Part shown: one piece after another, positions 27,266 to 37,000 of the stretch
How the letters are laid out: each line of letters begins with the position of its first letter
Position numbering within the stretch: position 1 is the first letter of the stretch
NCBI RefSeq assembly: GCF_002261215.1
Contig: NZ_NEVS01000004.1
Span: 4,526,001-4,590,000 of the forward strand
Length of the DNA stretch: 64,000 bases
Source: Bordetella genomosp. 11
GTDB taxonomy: Bacteria > Pseudomonadota > Gammaproteobacteria > Burkholderiales > Burkholderiaceae_B
Direction of reading: 5' to 3'
Translations under genes and position numbers: made by a program
Notes under the pieces: model-generated
What the model saw: only the letters and a program-made list of their open reading frames with translations
What the model was told of the DNA's origin: nothing
Databases searched by the model: none

Positions 27266-28129
27266 GTGCCTTTCATCGAATTGTTCGTGGCCGGCATCCT
27301 GCTGGGCGGACTCTACGCGCTGATGGCCTGCGGCCTGAACCTGGTGTTCGGCGTCATGCGGGTCATCAATTTCGCCCATGGCGACCTGCTGGCGGTGGGC
27401 GCACTGACCACGGTATCGCTGGTGGCGGGCATGCACCTGCCCTACATCGCCGCGCTGATACTCGTGCCGCTGCTGACGGCCGCGCTCGGCCTGGCCATGC
27501 AATGGATCGTCATCCGCCGCATCGCCGACGGCCCGATGATCATGTCGCTGCTGGCCACCTTCGCCCTGTCGACCATCATCGTCAACATTTCCATCCTGAT
27601 CTGGGGCGGCGGCTACCGCGGCCTGCCCACGGTGCTGGGGGGCTCGGTCGCCGTCGCCGGCATGGACATCCCGCTGTCGCGCCTGGTGTCCTTCCTGGTG
27701 GCGATGGCCGCGACGCTGGGCGTGTGGTGGTTCCTGCAGGCCACGCGCTACGGCAAGGCCATCCGGTCCGTTTCGCAGGCACCGGAACTGGCGGTGATAT
27801 CGGGCATTTCCATCAACCAGGTGCGCAATGCGACCTTCGCCCTGGGCGCGGCGATGGCCGGCCTGGCCGGCGTGCTGCTGGCGCCCACCTTCGCCTCCGA
27901 TGCGCAGCTGGGCGCCCGCTTCGGCATCAAGGCCTTCGCCGTCATCATTGTCGGCGGCATGGGCAGCTATCCCGGCGCCATGCTGGCCGCCCTGATGATG
28001 GGCGTGCTGGAGGTATTCGCCGGCTATCTGTACGGGCAGGTGCTGGGCGCGGCCACCGTTTTCCTGGCGATGCTGGTGGTGCTGGTCTTCCGGCCGCGCG
28101 GTATCTTCGGCATGGGGGCACGCGCATGA
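27266..28129 (+). CDS. livH: LivH-type branched-chain amino-acid/organic-acid ABC permease
   Basis: Inner-membrane permease of a LIV-type ABC importer, 287 residues with about eight helices. Family marks are the N-terminal GILLGGLYALMACGLNLVFGVMRVINFAHGD and the C-terminal IVGGMGSYPGAMLAALMMGVLE with the EAA-like coupling region. The start is a GTG at 27266 with ATGGAGGAG some 9 bases before it. Its stop overlaps the livM start as ATGA. Although the family is named for branched-chain amino acids, many members carry other small carboxylates, which fits the neighbouring CoA enzymes better. Symbol by family only. Confidence 0.9.
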   Translation: MPFIELFVAGILLGGLYALMACGLNLVFGVMRVINFAHGDLLAVGALTTVSLVAGMHLPYIAALILVPLLTAALGLAMQWIVIRRIADGPMIMSLLATFALSTIIVNISILIWGGGYRGLPTVLGGSVAVAGMDIPLSRLVSFLVAMAATLGVWWFLQATRYGKAIRSVSQAPELAVISGISINQVRNATFALGAAMAGLAGVLLAPTFASDAQLGARFGIKAFAVIIVGGMGSYPGAMLAALMMGVLEVFAGYLYGQVLGAATVFLAMLVVLVFRPRGIFGMGARA

Positions 28130-29139
28130 AATCGACGCTGCTGCTCGCCATCGTTCTGCTGGCCGCCGCGACCGCGCCGCTCTACGCCGGATCGTATGCG
28201 ATGTCCTTCCTGGTGCAGACCTTCATTTTCGTCGGGCTGGCCTATTCCTGGAATCTGATCGGCGGCTATGCCGGCTATACGCATTTCGGCCAGGTCGCGT
28301 TCTTCGGCCTGGGCGCCTATGTCGGCGCGATCGCCATCGGCAAGGACATTCCCTGGCTGTGGGCGACGCTGATGGCCGCGGTATTCGCCGCGCTGTGCGC
28401 CGCGCTGCTGGGTGCCATCATGCTGCGCCTGAAAGGCCCCTTCTTCGCCATCGGCATGTTCGGCATCGCCCGCGTGTGCGAGTCGCTGGCGCTGGGCCTG
28501 GACGGCATCACGCAGGGCGGTACGGGACTGTACCTGACGGCCGTGGACCTGGAACTGGTGTACTACGCGGCCGGCGCGGTGCTGTTGATCCTGCTGGCGG
28601 CCACCTGGCGCCTGGACAATTCCCGGCTCGGCCTGCAGCTGCTGACCATCCGCGAAGACGAGACCGCCGCCGCGGCGCTGGGCGTGCGCACCACCCGCCT
28701 GAAAATCTGCACCTTCATCGCGTCGGCCTTCATGCCCGGCGCGCTGGGCTGCCTGTACGCCTGCTACCTGGGCTTCATCGACCCCACCACCGCCTTCGCG
28801 CCCATGACCGAGCTGACCGTGATCGCCATGGTGCTGCTGGGCGGCATGGGCACGGTGCTGGGGCCGCTGGTGGGTGCCCTGGCGCTGTCGGTGGTCAACG
28901 AAGTGCTATGGGCGCGGCTGCCGGAGATCTACCTGGCCCTGGTGGGGGCGATCATCCTGGTCGCGGTGCTGTTCATGCCGCGCGGCATCGTCAACTACGC
29001 GCAGCGGCGCGCGTGGTGGTGGGTGCCGGTGGCGCGCGGCCACTTGCGGCGGCTGGCGCAACGGCGCGCGGCCCCGGCCAGGCCGGCGCGCAAAGCCATC
29101 GTCGATCCGCCGCGCATGCCGCGCAAGCGGCCGGGCTAG
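28126..29139 (+). CDS. livM: LivM-type ABC permease
   Basis: Second permease subunit, 337 residues and about ten helices, with SYAMSFLVQTFIFVGLAYSWNLIGGYAGYTHFGQ and the coupling segment around LTIREDETAAAALGVRTTRLK. The ATG at 28126 overlaps the livH stop (ATGA). After the last helix (IILVAVLFMPRGIVNY) there is an unusually long basic tail of about 45 residues rich in Arg, Ala and Pro, which stays in the cytoplasm; it is not needed for the core fold and may be recent drift. Works with livH as a heterodimer. Confidence 0.9.
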   Translation: MKSTLLLAIVLLAAATAPLYAGSYAMSFLVQTFIFVGLAYSWNLIGGYAGYTHFGQVAFFGLGAYVGAIAIGKDIPWLWATLMAAVFAALCAALLGAIMLRLKGPFFAIGMFGIARVCESLALGLDGITQGGTGLYLTAVDLELVYYAAGAVLLILLAATWRLDNSRLGLQLLTIREDETAAAALGVRTTRLKICTFIASAFMPGALGCLYACYLGFIDPTTAFAPMTELTVIAMVLLGGMGTVLGPLVGALALSVVNEVLWARLPEIYLALVGAIILVAVLFMPRGIVNYAQRRAWWWVPVARGHLRRLAQRRAAPARPARKAIVDPPRMPRKRPG

Positions 29140-29167
29140 AGCACGTCAACGCTGGAAGGAGCCTCGC

Positions 29168-29875
29168 ATGACGCAGGAAGATATCCTGGTGGTAGAGGAC
29201 GTACGCAAGAGCTTCGGCGGCCGGGTTGCGCTGGATGGCGCCAGCCTGCGCATCCCGCGCGGCTCGATCACCGGCGTGATCGGTCCCAATGGATCGGGTA
29301 AGTCCACGCTGTTCAATATCGTTGCCGGCACGTTGCCGCCCGATGCGGGACGCGTCCTGTTCGATGGCAAGGACCTGGCGCACACCTCGCCCGCCGAGAT
29401 CTGCCGGCGCGGCCTGGGGCGCACCTTCCAGATATCGCGGCTGTTCGGCGAACTGACGGTATTGGAAAACCTGGTCGCCGTGGCGCACGGACTGTCCGAC
29501 GCCCAGGCCGTGCAGCGCGCGCTCGAACTGCTGGACTTCCTGGAGATCGGCGCATTGCGCGACAAATGGGGTGCCGAGCTTTCCTACGGCCAGCGCAAGC
29601 TGGTGGAAATCGCCCGCGCCCTGATGCTGGCGCCGCGCGTCATGCTGCTGGACGAACCCTTCGCCGGCATCAACCCGCGCCTGCAGAACCGCATCGTCGA
29701 ACATTTGCAGGCCCTGCGCGCGCAGGGCATGACGGTGTTCTTCATCGACCATGAAATGCGCATCGTGCTGGAGATCTGCGACGACCTGTATGTGCTGGCC
29801 GAAGGCCAGGTCATCGCGCACGGCGATGCGGCTGCCATACGCGCGGACGAACGCGTCAAGGAGGCGTACTTCTGA
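29168..29875 (+). CDS. livG: LivG-type ABC transporter ATP-binding protein
   Basis: ATPase subunit of the importer, 235 residues. Walker A is GPNGSGKST, the signature is LSYGQRKLVEIAR, Walker B is VMLLDEPFAGINP, and the switch histidine is in FFIDHEMRIV. The Q-loop lies at RTFQISRLF, the typical LivG wording. AAGGAG six bases before the ATG at 29168 fixes the start. It is separated from livF by the binding-protein gene, a variation on the usual adjacent livGF order. Confidence 0.92.
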   Translation: MTQEDILVVEDVRKSFGGRVALDGASLRIPRGSITGVIGPNGSGKSTLFNIVAGTLPPDAGRVLFDGKDLAHTSPAEICRRGLGRTFQISRLFGELTVLENLVAVAHGLSDAQAVQRALELLDFLEIGALRDKWGAELSYGQRKLVEIARALMLAPRVMLLDEPFAGINPRLQNRIVEHLQALRAQGMTVFFIDHEMRIVLEICDDLYVLAEGQVIAHGDAAAIRADERVKEAYF

Positions 29876-29885
29876 CCGCACGCCA

Positions 29886-29930
29886 GGACCGGTTTCGGTC
29901 CGCCCGCGCCGCCCGTATCGGAGGGGCGGC
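29886..29930 (+). other. pair of stem-loops upstream of the binding-protein gene
   Basis: Two perfect hairpins in tandem: GGACCG-GTTT-CGGTCC at 29886-29901 and GCCGCCC-9 nt-GGGCGGC at 29908-29930, just before the GGAGGAG ribosome site of the binding-protein gene. Without T-runs they are more likely to mark an mRNA processing or stabilising region than a terminator. Confidence 0.6.
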
Positions 29931-29953
29931 CTACCCACCGGAGGAGACAACAC

Positions 29954-31192
29954 ATGAAAAAACAGCTGCTGGATATGTGCCTGGCGCCCGTGCTGCGACG
30001 CCTGCGCGCTCCGCGCGCCGCCAGGGCCGCCGCCATGCTGGCGATGACGGCCGCGACCGTTGTGGCGGGCACCGCCCTGGCCCAGGAAGGCAAGCCGATA
30101 CGCGTGGGCGTCGCCCTATCGCAATCGGGCAATCTGGCCGACAGCGCCAAGCACTATTGGGAGGGCGTGGCCCTGTGGCGCGACCAGGTCAATGCGCGCG
30201 GCGGCCTGCTGGGACGCAAGGTGGAATTGATCGTCTATGACGATCGCAGCGACCCCGCGACGGCCGCGCGCCTGTACGAAAAACTGATCACCGACGATAA
30301 CGTGGACCTGCTGTTCGGCCCGTGGGGCTCGGCATCCGCCGCCACGGCATCGGGCGTGGCCAACCGCCACAAGCGTGTGTTTTTTAACTCCGGCGGCGCC
30401 TCCGAACAGATACAGGAACGCGGCTACAAGTACGTATTCCAGACCGCCGCGCCCATCAGCGCCTACGTCGCCAGCATCGGTCCGCTGGCCGAGGCGCACC
30501 AGATGAAGACCATCGCCTTCTTCGGGCGAGACTATCCGGCGGCGCGCGATATGGAGAAATCCATCAAGACCATCGCCGAAAAGCGCCATTTGAAAGTCGT
30601 GGCTTCGGAATTTTTCCCCGCCGGCACCACCGATTTTTCGTCCATGATCGCGCAGGCGCGCCAGCTGCAGCCGGATATCTGGGTATCGGTCGGCTACCCC
30701 AACGAGGCCATCGAGATGGTGCGCCAGTTCAAGGCGTCGAATTACCTGCCCAAGGTCTTTATCCATAACGGCGTGTCGATCGACGACTTCCTGAAGGCAT
30801 CGGGCAAGGACGGCGAGTACGCCTTCGGCATGTCGCTGTACGAACCCTCCCTCAAGACCAAGGGCAATCCGGAGTTCGTCAAGGCCTACCAGCAGACGTA
30901 CAAGAGCGAGCCCGGCTATTACTCGGCCTTCTCCTACGCCGGCGCCACGGTCATGGAAGCGGCGGTCAAGGCCGCCGGTTCGCTGGACCAGGACAAGTTG
31001 CGCGATGTGCTTACCACGCTGGAAGTCGACACGGTGATGGGCCACCACAAGGTCGACCCCAAGACCGGCAAGCAGGTGGGCGTGACCGGCCTGCTCGTGC
31101 AGGTGCGCGATGGCAAGCGCGAGATCGTCATGCCGCTGGATGTGAAAACCACCGACGCGGTCATCCCCATGCCACCCTGGAACAAGCGCTGA
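29954..31192 (+). CDS. LIV-type ABC transporter substrate-binding protein
   Basis: Periplasmic receptor of the importer, 412 residues, type I periplasmic-binding fold (KPIRVGVALSQSGNLADSAKHYWEGV, ARGGLLGRKVELIVYDDRSDPATAARLYEKLI). It has a long basic n-region (about 27 residues) before the hydrophobic core MLAMTAATVVAGTALA and a cleavage site near ALA-QEG. GGAGGAGA precedes the ATG at 29954. The pocket residues cannot be read with enough certainty to name the ligand. It is flanked on both sides by GC-rich stem-loops, as often seen where a binding protein must be made in excess of the membrane parts. Confidence 0.92.
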   Translation: MKKQLLDMCLAPVLRRLRAPRAARAAAMLAMTAATVVAGTALAQEGKPIRVGVALSQSGNLADSAKHYWEGVALWRDQVNARGGLLGRKVELIVYDDRSDPATAARLYEKLITDDNVDLLFGPWGSASAATASGVANRHKRVFFNSGGASEQIQERGYKYVFQTAAPISAYVASIGPLAEAHQMKTIAFFGRDYPAARDMEKSIKTIAEKRHLKVVASEFFPAGTTDFSSMIAQARQLQPDIWVSVGYPNEAIEMVRQFKASNYLPKVFIHNGVSIDDFLKASGKDGEYAFGMSLYEPSLKTKGNPEFVKAYQQTYKSEPGYYSAFSYAGATVMEAAVKAAGSLDQDKLRDVLTTLEVDTVMGHHKVDPKTGKQVGVTGLLVQVRDGKREIVMPLDVKTTDAVIPMPPWNKR

Positions 31193-31201
31193 CGCGGCGC
31201 G

Positions 31202-31229
31202 GGACGGCGGCACCGGCCGCCGCCCGTCC
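31202..31229 (+). other. stem-loop downstream of the binding-protein gene
   Basis: GGACGGCGGC (31202-31211) can pair with the GCCGCCG..CGTCC side ending at 31229, leaving a small loop and a bulge. It begins 10 nt after the binding-protein stop and ends shortly before the GGGAG of livF. No T-run. Confidence 0.5.
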
Positions 31230-31245
31230 GCCTTGGGAGCACCGC

Positions 31246-32034
31246 ATGAACGCGCAAGACAACGTCTTCCTGGAAATGCAGGGCGTTACCACCGGCTACG
31301 GCGACGTACCCGTGGTGCGCAACGCCAACCTGCGCTTTGTCCGTGGCGGCATCACCGCCGTCATCGGATCCAACGGCGCGGGCAAGTCCACCGCCATCAA
31401 GGCAGCGGCCGGCCTATTGCCGGCATGGAAGGGCCGCGTGCTGATCGGCGACGCCGACGTCACCGCCGAAGCCCCGCACAAGCGGTTGTCGCGCGGCCTG
31501 GCCTTCGTGCCGCAGGGCCGCATCGTCCTGCCCGAGATGACGGTCCGCGAGAACCTGGACATAGGCGCCTACATCCTGGGCAAGGACCGCGCCCGCATCG
31601 AGCAGGCCGTCGAACGCGTGGTGGCCGCCTTCCCGGTGATCGGCCAGCGCATGCGGCAGCCGGCCGGCACGATGAGCGGCGGCGAACAGCAGATGCTGGC
31701 CATCGCCCGCGCGCTGATGACCACCCCCACCGCCATCATCCTGGACGAACCGTCGCTGGGGTTGTCGCCGAAGTTCGTCAATGCCGTCTTCGACAAGCTC
31801 GTGGAACTGGCGACCTCCGGCCTGACCATCATCATGGTCGAGCAGAAAGCCTCGCGCGCCCTGCAGATCGCCGACAGCGGCTACGTCATGCACACCGGCC
31901 AGGTGGTCTATGCCGGCCCGGCGCGCGAGCTCCTGGACAACCCCAACGTGCAGCGCCTGTTCCTGGGCGAAGTCCAGGAGGAAATCGACCGCCTGGTCGC
32001 CGCGGCCCACGACGCGGAGGCGCTCGATGCCTGA
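31246..32034 (+). CDS. livF: LivF-type ABC transporter ATP-binding protein
   Basis: Second ATPase of the importer, 262 residues. Walker A GSNGAGKST, signature MSGGEQQMLAIARAL, Walker B AIILDEPSLGLSP and the switch segment IIMVEQKASRAL are all present, the last with Gln/Lys in the typical LivF wording MVEQ. A 25-residue C-terminal extension (VQEEIDRLVAAAHDAEALDA) follows the core. Its end overlaps the start of the next lyase gene by 8 nt, tying the lyases and the transporter into one transcript. Confidence 0.92.
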   Translation: MNAQDNVFLEMQGVTTGYGDVPVVRNANLRFVRGGITAVIGSNGAGKSTAIKAAAGLLPAWKGRVLIGDADVTAEAPHKRLSRGLAFVPQGRIVLPEMTVRENLDIGAYILGKDRARIEQAVERVVAAFPVIGQRMRQPAGTMSGGEQQMLAIARALMTTPTAIILDEPSLGLSPKFVNAVFDKLVELATSGLTIIMVEQKASRALQIADSGYVMHTGQVVYAGPARELLDNPNVQRLFLGEVQEEIDRLVAAAHDAEALDA

Positions 32035-33028
32035 TCCACGCCTGCGCCGCACGCTGCTGATGACGCCGGGCAACCGCGAGGACCGCCTGAGCAAGGCGGC
32101 GGCCTACGGGGCGGACGCGGTGGTTTTCGATCTGGAAGATAGCGTGCCCCCGGCGGAGAAGGCCAACGCCCGCGACTGCGTGGCGAAGGCGCTGCGTGCG
32201 TCGATGGGAGGGCGCATGGATACTGCCCCGGGTGCTGCTCCCCACCATCGCTGGCGGCATGCCGACGAATGCGAGCGCTGCGTGCGTATCAACGCGCTGG
32301 ACACCCCCTACGGCCTGGATGACCTGGCTGCCCTGCCCTTGGATTGCATCGATACCATCATGGTCCCCAAGGTCGAGTCCGCCGACATGCTGCGCGACAT
32401 CGATGCCCGCCTGGCCGCCCTGCACGCCGACCGCGGCCGTGCGCGCCCCATCGAACTGATCGCCCTGATCGAAACGCCACGCGGGGTGCTGCGTGCCCTG
32501 GACATCGCCGACGCCGTGCCGCGCACGGGCGCCTTGTTCTTCGGCTCGGGGGACTACACCGCCGCCCTGGGGGCGGACGTCACGGAAACCACCCTGCATT
32601 ACCCACGCTCGGTTATCTCGGCCGCCGCCGCGGCGGCAGGCCTGCAGGCGATCGACGCGGCGTTCTTCCGCGATGTGAAGGATGCCGGGGCGACGCGGGA
32701 GGACGCCCTGGTGGCGCGCGCCATGGGGTTCTCCGGCAAGGTGGTGTTTCATCCCAACCAGGTTGGCGTCGTCAACGACGTGTTCTCGCCCTCGCCCGCG
32801 GAAATCGCGCACGCCCGGCAACTGGTGGCGGCATACGAAGCGCAGCTGGCGCTCGGACACGGCACCGGCGTCGTCGATGGCGTCTTCGTGGCCGTCGACC
32901 TGGTGGCCCCCGCGCGGCGGCTGCTGCGCCTGACCGAGGCCGTACAGCGGCGCGCGCAAGGCACCGCACGGGCAGGCGCTCCGACATCCGCGACGCGGGC
33001 CGATACCCCTACAGGAAACCGATCATGA
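32027..33028 (+). CDS. HpcH/HpaI (CitE-like) CoA-ester lyase, paralogue 2
   Basis: A 333-residue CitE-like lyase: LLMTPGNREDRLSKAAAYGADAVVFDLEDSVPP at the N-terminus, VRINALDTP with the substrate Arg, IALIETPRGV with the Mg-binding Glu, FFGSGDYTAALG with the Asp, and VFHPNQVGVVNDVFSPS. There is a 15-20 residue insertion after the first beta strand region (around ASMGGRMDTAPGAAPHH) and a disordered C-terminal tail. The ATG at 32027 lies inside livF, and the stop overlaps the next gene as ATGA. It probably produces acetyl-CoA plus a 2-oxo acid such as pyruvate or glyoxylate (family knowledge, not proved). Confidence 0.87.
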   Translation: MPDPRLRRTLLMTPGNREDRLSKAAAYGADAVVFDLEDSVPPAEKANARDCVAKALRASMGGRMDTAPGAAPHHRWRHADECERCVRINALDTPYGLDDLAALPLDCIDTIMVPKVESADMLRDIDARLAALHADRGRARPIELIALIETPRGVLRALDIADAVPRTGALFFGSGDYTAALGADVTETTLHYPRSVISAAAAAAGLQAIDAAFFRDVKDAGATREDALVARAMGFSGKVVFHPNQVGVVNDVFSPSPAEIAHARQLVAAYEAQLALGHGTGVVDGVFVAVDLVAPARRLLRLTEAVQRRAQGTARAGAPTSATRADTPTGNRS

Positions 33029-34032
33029 CCACGCATCCCTGCCACGCGCCGGCCGCGCAACCCACCCGGCCGGAACGGCTGCAGCGTTCCGAACTGGCGG
33101 TGCCCGCCACCAACCCGCGCTTTTTCGCCAAGGCTGCCGCCAGCAGCGCGGACGTGATCTTCCTGGACCTGGAGGATGCCGTCGCGCCCGCGGCGAAGGA
33201 CGAGGCGCGGGCGCGCGCGGTGGCGGCACTGAACGACATCGACTGGGGTCACAGGACCATGGCCGTGCGCGTCAACGGGCTGGACACGCCCTGGGCGCAC
33301 CGCGACATCCTGGACGTGGCGCGCCTGGCGCCGCGGCTGGACCTGATCCTGCTTCCCAAGGCGGGCTCCGCCTTCGACGTGCAGTTCGTCGATCAGCTGC
33401 TCACGCTGATCGAGCGCGAGACGGGCCGGACCAAACGCACCGGCATCGAAGTACTGATCGAAACGGCGCTGGGCGTCGCCAACGCCGAAGCGATCGCGCA
33501 ATCGTCGGCACGGCTGGAGGCGATGATCTTCGGCGTCGGCGACTACACCGTCGACATGCGAACCTACGACGACGTCTTCGGCGCGCCCAGCGAACGGTAC
33601 GCCGTACTGACCGGCGCATCCGATGCGGCGCCCCGCCAGCGGCATTGGAACGACCAATGGCACTTCGCCATGGCGCGCATCGCCAACGCCTGCCGCGCGC
33701 ATGGGCTGCGTCCCATCGATGGCCCCTACACCGACTTCCGCGATGCCGAAGGCTATCGCGCATCGGCATCCCGTGCCGCCGCGCTGGGATTCGAAGGCAA
33801 ATGGGCCATCCATCCCAGCCAGATCGAACTGGCGAACGAAGCGTTCTCGCCCACGCAGGCCCAGCTGGACTGGGCCGCGCGGATCACCCGCCTTATCGAA
33901 GACACCAATCGTTCCGGCCAGGGAGCGGTCGGCGACGGCGGCGTGCTGGTGGATATGGCGCACCTGAAGCAGGCGGAACATTTGCGCCGCCGCCGGGCCT
34001 TGATTGAACGATTCGCATCAGCGGCCGGTTGA
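33025..34032 (+). CDS. malyl-CoA/beta-methylmalyl-CoA-lyase-like enzyme, HpcH/HpaI paralogue 3
   Basis: A 335-residue lyase, closer in length and wording to L-malyl-CoA/beta-methylmalyl-CoA lyases than the other two: RSELAVPATNPRFFAKAAASSADVIFLDLEDAVAP, VRVNGLDTPWAHRDI, EVLIETALGVANAEAI, MIFGVGDYTVDMRT and KWAIHPSQIELANEAFSPT. Mg-ligand Glu and Asp are kept. The ATG at 33025 overlaps the previous stop (ATGA). It is the last gene of the run that starts at 24922, ending 15 nt from the autotransporter gene on the other strand. An inverted repeat GTACCGG/CCGGTAC (34036-34066) spans that junction and may act as a weak two-way terminator. Confidence 0.87.
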   Translation: MTTHPCHAPAAQPTRPERLQRSELAVPATNPRFFAKAAASSADVIFLDLEDAVAPAAKDEARARAVAALNDIDWGHRTMAVRVNGLDTPWAHRDILDVARLAPRLDLILLPKAGSAFDVQFVDQLLTLIERETGRTKRTGIEVLIETALGVANAEAIAQSSARLEAMIFGVGDYTVDMRTYDDVFGAPSERYAVLTGASDAAPRQRHWNDQWHFAMARIANACRAHGLRPIDGPYTDFRDAEGYRASASRAAALGFEGKWAIHPSQIELANEAFSPTQAQLDWAARITRLIEDTNRSGQGAVGDGGVLVDMAHLKQAEHLRRRRALIERFASAAG

Positions 34033-34047
34033 AGCGTACCGGACCCG

Positions 34048-37000
34048 CTACCAGCTATACCGGTACCCAACCTGCCCGAACACCCCCTTGCGTTCCTCTC
34101 CGCCGAAGTTCTTGGCCAGTTTGATGTTGGCATACAGCTGTCCGCCCTTGCCCACCGCCTCGGTGATCCCGAAGCCCACTTCCCCCCACGTCCGCCCGTA
34201 GTTGGAGTTGACCGAGGTCCCGCCCACCGTCACGGCGCGCGGCGGCACGAAATCGTGCAGGACATCGAAGGTCAGGTAAGGCGTCCCGGACCCCGCCCCG
34301 TCCTCGGTCTTGACGTTGGGCGCGAACAACCGGAATCCCAGGCGGCCGCGCAATCCGTTGCTGCTATTGCCCGACACCCGCGAGACGCCATCGTTGAAGC
34401 TGTCCAGCTTCAAGTACTGGTAGACCAGTTGCGCCTGCGGTTCGATGGCCAGCTTGGGCATCAGCGTGAAGGGCTTGCCGACTTCCTGCGACAGCGCGAT
34501 GCCGAAGCCGTTCTGGTTGCCGCCGCTGCCATACACGTCGTCGTACTTGTTGCGGTAGTGGGTGACCTGCGCCACCGAATCCCAGTAGCTGCCATCGCGC
34601 CAGTACTTGGTGTAATAGCCGCCCAGGCTTTGCGCCTGGGTCGTCGCGCTGCCCGCCTTGTCCGAGAGGGTCGGGTTCAGGTCCCGCTTGCTGTCCTTGA
34701 AGTCGGCGCTGGAAACGCCCAGCGTCGCGGTCACGCCCGCATGCGTGCTGCCGCCATCCTCCGACCGCGACAAGGTCCAATCCTTGCCGAACTGCATGAA
34801 GAAGGTGTGCTGGTCCACCGAGAAGCGGTCACCCGAATCGGCATTCAGGCCGTCGCCCCCAATGCGCCCCCAGAAGCCGTTCTTGTTGCCCTTCTGCGTC
34901 TGCTCGACGGCATACACATCGCCGACGCGCTCATGCAGCCGGCCCAGCATGGAGAAGCCGTAGTCCAGGTTCAAGGCGGGCATCTGGGCATACCCCGAGA
35001 CCGCGGGGCGATAGGCCGCCGGGCCGGCGGGCGTGGTATCGCCCGGCGACGTCGGCCCGCCCAGCGCGGAGCGCAGGAAGTAGTCGTCGGCGCTCGTGCT
35101 GCCGCCTCGATACAGCAGGTACTGATAGGCGCCGGCCTGGACGGGCGCGGCAAGCTGGAAGGCCCCTGGCGCCGTCGTTCCGCCGCCCGTCACGGCCACC
35201 AGGTTGATCCCGTCGCCCGTGGTGCGCGCGCCCTTGCCGCCGGTGTTGGCGATGCGCAGCCCCGTCGTCCCCGTGGCGCTGCCGCCATCGATCACAAGGC
35301 GGTCCGATGGCGCGCCGTCGCCGGCCACATAGGTGTTGAGCGCAATGGTGCCGTTGTTGCCGACGTAGCTATTGGCCGTGATCGTCTTGTAGCTGCCGGC
35401 CTGGGTCGGATCCCCTGCCGGCGCCATGTAGGCGATGGTGCCGGCGTTCGACAGCGCCGCGACCTCGGAACTGGCCGTGACGTTCCATGTGCTGCTGGCG
35501 TCGATACTGACCGACAGCGGGTCGATGCGGCCCGTCAGGCGGGTGCCGTTGCGCAGGGCGACCGAGCCGGTGCTGCTGGCGTCCGCGATCAGGTCGCCAT
35601 TCAGGGTCACGCCCTGGGCGTCCAGGTTGACGACGCTGGCGTTGCTCAGGTTCAGCAGCGTGCCGGAGGCCGCGGTGATAACGGTACCCGCGCGTACGCT
35701 GATGTTGGCCTTGGCGCCCGTCACATCGATGGCATGGCCCAACTGCGCGGCCAGCGTTCCACCGTCCACGGTAATCGTGGAGGTGTTGCCGGTGCCCGCC
35801 GTGTCCGTTACCGCGATGGCGGCGGATCCACCCTGCACCGTGGCGTTGCTCAAGGCCACGGTGCCGCCGGCATTGGCCACGACCCCCGGGCCGGCCGCGC
35901 TGCGCAGCAGCGTTCCGTTGACGGTGGCGGCCCCCGCCGGCCCTTCCACCTGCAAGGCGGCGGCGTTCGCGCCGCTGGCCGATACGGAGCCGCCCATCAG
36001 GGCTGCCGTCGCGCCGCTGTCCAGCATGATGCCCGGCGCGAGATCCCCCGCCGTGACGATGGTGGCGTTGGACAACTGCAGCGTACCGGCGCTGCTGATA
36101 TGGATGCCGGCCGCGCCCGCGGCGCTGGTGTCGATGCGCCCGCCCGTGACGATTACGTCGCCGTTCGCCCCCGATGAGCTGATACCCGCGGAGCCCGCGC
36201 CGCTGGTCGTCAGGGTGGTGTCCGTCAGCGCGATGACGCCCCCGGGCGCCCGGTTATCCAGCGCCATTCCCGTGCCGGTCACCACGATGCTGCCCGCCGT
36301 GCCGACCACGCTGCCGCCGACCGCGGTCTCGTCCAGCAGAATGCCGTCCGCCGTCCCCTGCGCCTGGATCGATCCGGTGCCGGAGAAGGCCACCGATGCG
36401 CCGGCGCCCGTCAGGTGCACGGCCGCGTTGCCGTCGTCGGCGCGTATCACGCCGTTGTTGACCAGGGTGGCGTTGGCGCCCTGGACCAGCGCGCCGTCGC
36501 CGTGCGCGACCTGGATCGTGGCGTTGTTCCGCACGGTGCCCTGCGCGCCGACGACCACGCCGATGGACGACCTTCCGGCCAGGGTGACGGCATTGTTGTT
36601 GACCAGCGTGCCCAGGTTGCGCGCGACGAACCCTACCGCGCCGTCGGTGGCGGACTGGATCGCCGCATTATTGGTCAGCGTAGTGGCGATGAGATCGCCC
36701 CAGGCCGCGCCCGTCAGGTCATGGCCCTGGCCATCGACGATGCCGGCCGTCGCGCCCGCGCTGGAGAGCAGGATGGTGGTACCGGCGTCGATGGTGCCGG
36801 TGGCGCCGCCCTCGTTGACGATGGCGACGGCGCCCCCCGCCGAACCCGCCGCACCGGTGACGCGGAACGTCGAGCTGTCCGTGGACAGCGTGGTACCCAC
36901 GCCCGTGGCGACCACGCCGCGCGCATCGGTGCCCGAGACCGTCGTGTCGAAGGCGCCCGCGACGGACGCGCCCGTGAAGCGCGCGCCATCCGCCACGCGG

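Noticed and set aside
34036..34066. Inverted repeat GTACCGG/CCGGTAC between convergent genes
   Set aside because: Loop of 17 bases, no T-run, and part of it encodes the autotransporter's last residues; mentioned only in passing as a weak terminator.
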